From Actinomycetota bacterium (GTDB lineage: Bacteria > Actinomycetota > Geothermincolia > Fen-727 > Anoxymicrobiaceae), in assembly GCA_016927325.1 (NCBI GenBank), contig JAFGMY010000058.1, forward strand, positions 1 to 35,693: DNA of 35,693 nucleotides, in the 5' to 3' direction. The notes beneath the pieces were generated by a model. It was not told where the DNA came from. It saw only the letters and a program-made list of their open reading frames with translations, and searched no databases. Below, piece by piece: positions 30,920 through 35,693 of this stretch (positions are counted from its first letter, which is position 1; each line of letters opens with the position of its first letter). The translations under genes and the position numbers were made by a program.

Positions 30920-32303
30920 AGACTCTGCTTCTTCCGGTGCCGTAATCCCTCAACGCTTTAAGCGCAAGGAGTGCGTCTTCGGGGGCCTCAAATATCGGGA
31001 AGGGGTTTTCACTTCTGATCCTGCTCAGATAGTCGCCCTGGGTCAGAACGGTCAATGCAACCGGCTTATTGTGCTTGCCCATCATCTGACCGATGTCACC
31101 GTAGACCTCACGCGCCAGACCCGAAAAAGCTCCATCGTAGCGCGAGTCGGACCTTCTGAACAGCACAACGATAACACCATGAATATCAGATTGAGACAGA
31201 ATCGAATCAAGGGCATAGACGATCGCGTCGCTCTTGTACATGTCCCCGAGATCCAGGGGGTTTCTGAAATTGATGACATCCGCACGCGCCCGCTCCTTAA
31301 GGCCCTGCCTGGTTGTCGCGTCAAGCTCGGGGAGCTTGAATCCATTCCTGGCGCAGGCATCGGCTAGTATTACGGAGTATCCACCAGCCTGCGACATTAC
31401 TACGATCCTGTCACCTTTGCACGGCGGCAAATCGAATGCAGTAGCGGCGCACGCCATTTCCCTGATTGAATCCACCCGTATAATTCCAGCCTGCCTGACT
31501 ATTCCTTCTATCACCGAATCATCGTTCGCCAGCGAGGAGGTATGACTGGCGGCGGCACGTGAACCCGTGTCGGTTCTGCTGGCTTTGCAAAGCAGTATCG
31601 GCTTCTTGATTCCTGAAGCCGTTTCGGCGAACTCGCGCCCTCTTTTGATATCCTCCAGGAACATGCAGATGACATTGGTTCCAGGATCTTCAGCCAGCAA
31701 CTTCAAGAAATCCACCTCGTCCATATCCAGCTTATTGCCGACCGATATGAACTTGTTGAAGCTTCTCCTGGCATTTCCGAGAAGCATTATGAAGCTCAAG
31801 CCCACTCCCCCGCTCTGTGAGATTACCGAAACTGTCCCGGGCTCTCTTTTTGCCAGGAGAATAAACGGGAGACAGAGCCCGTTTTCCGCGTTTATAACCC
31901 CCAGACAGTTAGGTCCAATGATCCGGAGGCCTCCATCGCGCGCCTCGGCAAGGAGTTCCCGCTCCAGTAATCTACCCTCATCCCCGAACTCTGAAAAACC
32001 TGCCGAGGGCACTGCCAGGCACTTTATTCCCAGATCGATACACTGCCTGGATATATCGGGTACCACGGTTGCAGGCACAAACGCGACCACCAGATCCACT
32101 TTGCCCGGTATTTCCGTCAGAGAAGTGTACCCCTTGTACCCGTAAACATCCTCACCTTCTGGATTTACCGGGAACACATCCCCTTCGTACTCCCACTCGG
32201 TTATGTTCTCCACGATATTCCGGCCGACGTTTGTCTCTTTCGGTGAAGCCCCCACAACCGCCACCGTCTTCGGGTAGAAAATATTGTTATACAAGTCCTT
32301 CAT
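30918..32303 (-). CDS. ADP-forming acyl-CoA synthetase, alpha-subunit type (CoA-binding and ligase domains)
   Basis: A 461-aa protein with an N-terminal CoA-binding domain (YPKTVAVVGASPKETNVGRNI) and two succinyl-CoA-ligase-like domains: the RIIGPNCLGVIN and SVISQSGGVGLSF loops, and AASHTSSLAN with H254 at the place of the phospho-His of ADP-forming acetyl-CoA synthetase. The ATP-grasp beta domain is missing and no beta gene is adjacent. Such enzymes make ATP from acetyl-CoA or other acyl-CoA. If a beta gene exists elsewhere this may be its partner; otherwise it is an orphan or a regulator. GAGGA lies 9 nt before the ATG. It follows a solute-binding protein gene by 44 nt. Confidence 0.8.
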   Translation of the reverse strand: MKDLYNNIFYPKTVAVVGASPKETNVGRNIVENITEWEYEGDVFPVNPEGEDVYGYKGYTSLTEIPGKVDLVVAFVPATVVPDISRQCIDLGIKCLAVPSAGFSEFGDEGRLLERELLAEARDGGLRIIGPNCLGVINAENGLCLPFILLAKREPGTVSVISQSGGVGLSFIMLLGNARRSFNKFISVGNKLDMDEVDFLKLLAEDPGTNVICMFLEDIKRGREFAETASGIKKPILLCKASRTDTGSRAAASHTSSLANDDSVIEGIVRQAGIIRVDSIREMACAATAFDLPPCKGDRIVVMSQAGGYSVILADACARNGFKLPELDATTRQGLKERARADVINFRNPLDLGDMYKSDAIVYALDSILSQSDIHGVIVVLFRRSDSRYDGAFSGLAREVYGDIGQMMGKHNKPVALTVLTQGDYLSRIRSENPFPIFEAPEDALLALKALRDYGTGRSRV

Positions 32304-32347
32304 GTGTGGCCATCCTCATTCTTGAGCTGAAATTGACAATGCGTGTC

Positions 32348-33313
32348 TCAGTCATTCACGAACCGGTTGACGAAACCGTCGACGTCGACATCTATAATAC
32401 CGGCATCGTTCAGGAAACGGGCATATCCCATTAAAGCTTTCTTATTGATCTCAGGGTTAAAATCAGTATTTTCAACCACAAAGCGCGTGGCCTCCCTGCC
32501 CGTCCCCATCGCCAGGTTCCCTTTGTCGGCCGACTCCAGCGGATACCGGTGAATAAAATCGATCGCTCTCTTATGGGCCGACTTCAAACCGCTCAAAATG
32601 GCCGGGTTCTCCCCGGCGAACGCGGAATCCACCACAACCAGAGCGGAAGGAACATCTTTAATAATATCATCCGCGGTCATTATCACACGACCCACACCGT
32701 CCGCCTCGGCACTCCATGGATAAGGCTCGAACCCCATGATCGCCTCAACGCTCCCGGCCTTGAGGTAAGAAACCATATCGTGGGGCTTGACCTCCACCAC
32801 TTTCACTTCATTATCCGTCAGTCCAGCTTCATCCAGCGCTTCCAGAAGCATGAACTCCTCCAGCGTCGCCCTGCCCGGCACCGCCACCCTCTGCCCGACA
32901 AGACCACTTATATCTTCAGCCTCAAATGCGCTCTTGACAGCCAGGGCGGAGCCACCGTCGGTGGACTGTGCGACAGCCTCCACATACGCGAGACCCATAG
33001 CCGCAAACGTAAGTGGTGACCCGGTGTCAACGTAACCGATGTCGATCTCGCCCGCGGCCATCGCGCTCATGAGTTCCGCCCCAGTACCGAAAATAATCTC
33101 GCCTTCCACTTCTATGCCCGATTCCAGGAACAGTCCTTCATCACGCGCTATGTAGTAGGGCAGCTGCCTTGCGTCGTTTCTTAAGACGCCTATCTTCACC
33201 TTCCCTGCCGGCGCTTCCTTCCCGCATCCGACCGTCATGGGAATCATGGCGGCATAAACAAACAGTAACGCAGCAACCAACTGTCTGGCTTTCAGTCTAC
33301 TTCTCATTGACAC
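32348..33313 (-). CDS. ABC-type solute-binding protein, SsuA/TauA/NMT1-like
   Basis: A 321-aa periplasmic or lipid-anchored binding protein. It has a signal peptide with a basic start (residues 1-10) and hydrophobic core (11-29), ending in TVGC30, an imperfect lipobox. The mature part contains GVLRNDARQLPYYIARDEGLF and the TGAELMSAMAAGEIDIGYVDTGSPLTFAA segment typical of the NMT1/SsuA fold, with AIMGFEPYPW in the second lobe. These proteins often bind nitrate, sulfonates or thiamine precursors; the ligand is unknown. No permease or ATPase gene is adjacent. The start is a GTG or the ATG two codons later. The acyl-CoA synthetase gene is downstream. Confidence 0.82.
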   Translation of the reverse strand: MSMRSRLKARQLVAALLFVYAAMIPMTVGCGKEAPAGKVKIGVLRNDARQLPYYIARDEGLFLESGIEVEGEIIFGTGAELMSAMAAGEIDIGYVDTGSPLTFAAMGLAYVEAVAQSTDGGSALAVKSAFEAEDISGLVGQRVAVPGRATLEEFMLLEALDEAGLTDNEVKVVEVKPHDMVSYLKAGSVEAIMGFEPYPWSAEADGVGRVIMTADDIIKDVPSALVVVDSAFAGENPAILSGLKSAHKRAIDFIHRYPLESADKGNLAMGTGREATRFVVENTDFNPEINKKALMGYARFLNDAGIIDVDVDGFVNRFVND

Positions 33314-33420
33314 CTGTTCCGATCACTCTGAAATATGCCGGTTCGAGTCTTCACTCGTTGTCCCTTTTCACCTGTTACATTTACTCAAAATAATAAAACT
33401 GTAAACCCGTTGAGGATGTT

Positions 33421-33555
33421 ATGTTAAAATACCATTCGGTTTCGATACCAGACCCGCCGGGGTTTAAATGGGAGCCCGGGGAACTGTACAATCAGGTAAT
33501 GTATCAGTTCTGCCGGATTATTGCGGATTTGCAGGGGAAGGGCGATGGCAAATAA
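33421..33555 (+). CDS. Small 44-aa ORF, unrecognised, coupled to the next gene
   Basis: Too short for the ORF track. ATG at 33421 with GAGG 5 nt upstream gives MLKYHSVSIPDPPGFKWEPG and a C-terminal half rich in hydrophobic and aromatic residues (ELYNQVMYQFCRIIADLQ). It ends at 33555, overlapping the next gene's start by 11 nt in another frame, as expected for translational coupling. The reading frame has no stops and a good ribosome site, but no codon or homology test could be run. No domain is recognised. Confidence 0.5.
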   Translation: MLKYHSVSIPDPPGFKWEPGELYNQVMYQFCRIIADLQGKGDGK

Positions 33556-34276
33556 AAGAATCGAACTTGAGCGTTATAAATACTATGTCAGGATAGGAGA
33601 CGAAGAGCCGAACCGCAAGAGGGCCGCAAGAGGCGCCACCATAAGCCTTATTGCCTCTATGCTTCTCGTTGTCTTTTTCCTGGTTCTCGGTGTGAGCCTT
33701 TCCTCAAAACAAGCCAGTAACCCCGGAGTGGTTCTTGAAACGCCCGCCCCGGCAACTGACGGTGCCATTGAAGACGGCGGCTTTAACGAAATGAACCAGG
33801 AAGGGATGCCTTTAGATTTTAATACCCCCGAAAACCAGGTAACTCCCGTAATGCCGGAACAGAGTCCAACGCCAGACCAGTCGATGGCTCCACGAAACGG
33901 ACGGCTTGCCTCAGGTTCCACCGGGATCCCGGCTGCGGGTCCGATATCCGAAAGCGTTTGGGGCGAAGGGCTCCTGGCACAGGCAGAGCCCGCCGGCGAA
34001 GGGGAAGAAAACGGGCCCGGAATTGAAGTCCAGCCGATTGACAACCCGATCGATCAACCACAGGAAACTTCACCTGTCCAGCAGGGCACACTGCCTGCTG
34101 AGACCAGGCAGAAAGGGCCGGATCAGCAGACCAAAGGGGTGGGGAACCTCGCTAATCTGGCGGAACTGGCCGGCGGCAGGGGATTCCAGCTATACATACT
34201 TATAACAACTATATTTCTGCTTATCGTGATCTACATGGCCCTCAGCAGAATACGCGGACAGAGGAAAACAAATTGA
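33545..34276 (+). CDS. Hypothetical two-transmembrane protein with acidic proline-rich middle
   Basis: 243 aa from the ATG at 33545 (the track starts eight codons earlier, but GGGGAAGGG a few bases before this ATG favours the internal start). A basic N-terminus is followed by a transmembrane segment at residues ~31-53, a long polar region rich in Pro, Glu, Gln, Asn and Ser (QGTLPAETRQ, TPDQSM), and a second transmembrane segment at ~214-234, ending in RIRGQRKTN. Both tails are basic, so by the positive-inside rule both ends are probably cytoplasmic and the middle is outside. I do not recognise the family. It is coupled to the 44-aa ORF before it and to the membrane protein after it (TTGA). 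Confidence 0.75.
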   Translation: MANKRIELERYKYYVRIGDEEPNRKRAARGATISLIASMLLVVFFLVLGVSLSSKQASNPGVVLETPAPATDGAIEDGGFNEMNQEGMPLDFNTPENQVTPVMPEQSPTPDQSMAPRNGRLASGSTGIPAAGPISESVWGEGLLAQAEPAGEGEENGPGIEVQPIDNPIDQPQETSPVQQGTLPAETRQKGPDQQTKGVGNLANLAELAGGRGFQLYILITTIFLLIVIYMALSRIRGQRKTN

Positions 34277-35019
34277 AGGCAAACGTAATAGTATTCGAAA
34301 CTGCGATACTGATTTTCACTATCGTTTTCTATCAGGGCGCAAAACTCCTGATGGGGAAAAAGCGAAACCTGGCTTTCTTTCTGGGTGCGGCCTGCTTTTC
34401 TCTTGTTATTGAATCGATAGCAGTCGCCGGAGGGGCAAAGAACTTCTACTGGTATGCCGCCAACAACTACTACAGCCATTATCCTCCGGGCGGTTATATC
34501 GTCTGGCTTGGCGTGGTGCCGCTGGCATACTGCCTCCTCTGGTATATTGTTTCGATGACTTCCTACGTCATCGCGACGGCTTTCCTTCCAAGGGCGAAAT
34601 CGTACTTGAGCTGCCTTCTCGCGGGAGGAATTGCGGTGGTCTTCTACATGATAATCGAACCTGTCGGTGTCCTGAACCACTGGTGGACCTGGAACCTGAA
34701 AAGCTTCTACATGATCGATGTTCCGCTTGCCGCCTGCATATCCGCATTTCTCTCGGTCTTCGTTTTCACCTGGATTTACCACGTGACAGTATTCGAAAAA
34801 CGCGATATCGGCGCACTCGCACGGATTGAGAACAACACGTTCAAAAGATGGCCGATGAAAACCAGGAAGCTGACCAGGAACCTGGATTGGGACGATCTTC
34901 AAACAGTCTATTTCTTCCGGCTGGGATTAGGTGTTCTGGCCTATTCCGCCGTGATCGCGCCGTTCATGGTGCTGTTCTGGGCGATAGCCAACCGCGGCCA
35001 TATCGTACCGGGATGGTAG
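34273..35019 (+). CDS. Polytopic membrane protein, CruF/DUF422 (carotenoid biosynthesis)-like
   Basis: A 248-aa protein with about six hydrophobic segments. Its pattern follows the DUF422/CruF family: an early Glu in a helix (LVIESIAVAGG), aromatic FYWYAANNYYSHY, WLGVVPLAYCLLWYIV, a Glu-Pro near IIEPVGVLNHWWTWN, and a Pro-Leu in FYMIDVPLAACIS. CruF proteins hydrate lycopene-type ends, but many DUF422 proteins have unknown function. The start is a TTG (34273) overlapping the previous stop as TTGA, with AGAGGA 7 nt upstream. The FAD oxidoreductase at 17156 is CrtI-like but far away. Membrane topology is clear; the family call is moderate. Confidence 0.6.
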   Translation: MKANVIVFETAILIFTIVFYQGAKLLMGKKRNLAFFLGAACFSLVIESIAVAGGAKNFYWYAANNYYSHYPPGGYIVWLGVVPLAYCLLWYIVSMTSYVIATAFLPRAKSYLSCLLAGGIAVVFYMIIEPVGVLNHWWTWNLKSFYMIDVPLAACISAFLSVFVFTWIYHVTVFEKRDIGALARIENNTFKRWPMKTRKLTRNLDWDDLQTVYFFRLGLGVLAYSAVIAPFMVLFWAIANRGHIVPGW

Positions 35020-35198
35020 GCACGGCGGTGTAACAGTTCGTCGTATTTTGATCCGAGCCTCAAGAACTCCCCAACCCCGGTTTCTGTCGGCAGCCGACCC
35101 TCCGTGATGGAACAACCGCCATGGATCTCAAAGGTATTTACGCCTTTTGTCCGCTATCGGTGTCACCCTTAACGGTTATAATCAGGTTGCCTGAACTC

Positions 35199-35693
35199 AT
35201 GGAGGTGAAGATTACGACTGTTGAAGAACGTTATGCTGATGTGATACTCGAAACGGCGGTTAAGGGACTTGACCGGCCGTTTTGTTACCTCATTCCCGAT
35301 AGACTGAGCGGGACCCTGGATATCGGGTCACTTGTTATTGTTCCATTCGGGGGAAGACAGGCCCTTGGTTATGTTACCGGGTTTCCATCCAGCTGCGACT
35401 ACCGGCAGTTAAAAGAGATATCCAACGTCCTTGACGAACCGCCTCTGTTTGACTTTGACGGACAACGGCTGTGTAAATGGATCTCCAGGCGCTACATGTC
35501 GAGCCTTTCTCAATCCTTTAAACTCCTCATGCCTCCGGGGCGCGGAAGAAATGTAAAGAAAGTCTATTCGCTTCCGGGGGACCCCGCTAAAGCGTCTGCC
35601 GCCGCTGGATCCATGGGCATTGACGAAGCCGCGATCATCGAGGCGGTAATTGCGATGGGGGGAAAAGCCGACTACGCGACCCTTAAGGACCAC
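35199..35693 (+). CDS. priA: Primosomal protein N' (PriA), N-terminal part, cut by window edge
   Basis: The replication-restart helicase, represented here by its N-terminal DNA-binding (3'BD) domain and the start of the winged-helix domain, 165 codons. The opening YADVILETAVKGLDRPFCYLIPDRL and IGSLVIVPFGGRQALGYVTGF match the PriA N-terminus, including the G-x-x-V-x-V-P-F-G-x-R segment. It is open to the right edge and absent from the ORF track. ATG at 35199 is the earliest in-frame start; GTG two codons later is also possible. GGAGGTGA lies after this ATG, so the true start is uncertain. TATAAT (35177-35182) lies only 16 nt upstream, consistent with a very short leader. The helicase motifs lie outside. 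Confidence 0.8.
   Translation, partial: MEVKITTVEERYADVILETAVKGLDRPFCYLIPDRLSGTLDIGSLVIVPFGGRQALGYVTGFPSSCDYRQLKEISNVLDEPPLFDFDGQRLCKWISRRYMSSLSQSFKLLMPPGRGRNVKKVYSLPGDPAKASAAAGSMGIDEAAIIEAVIAMGGKADYATLKDH

Noticed and set aside
34231-34902. 223-aa minus-strand ORF opposite the DUF422-like protein
   Set aside because: The plus strand encodes a regular set of transmembrane helices with a coupled start; the antisense ORF has no recognisable features.
35409-35693. 94-aa minus-strand ORF at the right end
   Set aside because: It is opposite the PriA N-terminus, which is supported by sequence pattern.

Overview
The window comes from an anaerobic bacterium with a Wood-Ljungdahl (reductive acetyl-CoA) pathway. 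GC is moderate to high, Shine-Dalgarno sites are strong, and TTG/GTG starts are common. Gene content (Ni-CODH/ACS with FolD, FchA and Fhs; DUF39 homocysteine synthesis; GH57 branching enzyme; ADP-forming acyl-CoA synthetase) fits an uncultured thermophilic or subsurface lineage, such as the anaerobic Actinobacteriota or deep Firmicutes. There is no rRNA or other clear taxonomic marker, so this placement is only inference.

Region 1 (1-10100, minus strand) is a Wood-Ljungdahl operon read right to left: fhs, acsV, cooC, fchA, folD, acsD, cooS/acsA, acsB (cut by the window edge). Together these activate formate, carry the one-carbon unit on tetrahydrofolate to methylene-H4F, reduce CO2 to CO, mature the Ni sites, reactivate the corrinoid protein and build acetyl-CoA. 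acsC, acsE and metF are not in view. A good sigma-A type promoter lies about 240 nt upstream of fhs, with a 20-bp palindrome touching its -35 box. The long leader holds a GNRA-capped hairpin. FolD lacks the residues known to be needed for cyclohydrolase activity, and fchA, a separate cyclohydrolase, is its immediate neighbour.

Region 2 (10100-17000) holds a divergent dihydrolipoyl dehydrogenase, an alpha/beta hydrolase, and a two-gene homocysteine unit (DUF39 sulfurtransferase plus NIL-ferredoxin) under a complete transcriptional T-box whose specifier reads AUG (Met). An MnmA with a CxxC...C cysteine pattern and a diacylglycerol-kinase-family lipid kinase follow.

Region 3 (17100-24900) has a plus-strand run of FAD oxidoreductase, methyltransferase, GH57 branching enzyme and GT4 glycosyltransferase (alpha-glucan synthesis). 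It converges on a minus-strand run of methyltransferase, hexapeptide acyltransferase and galT.

Region 4 (25000-29400, minus) is an acyl-CoA oxidation set (enoyl-CoA hydratase and two paralogous acyl-CoA dehydrogenases) closed by a clear terminator, with cobO upstream. Short GC-rich tandem stem-loop repeats lie just beyond the terminator.

Region 5 (29500-35693) has a membrane L,D-transpeptidase, an orphan ADP-forming acyl-CoA synthetase alpha-type protein paired with an orphan solute-binding protein, and a small plus-strand operon: a 44-aa ORF missing from the ORF track, a two-TM acidic/proline-rich protein and a CruF/DUF422-like membrane protein. The start of priA closes the window. No tRNA, rRNA, CRISPR array or transposase gene was seen.
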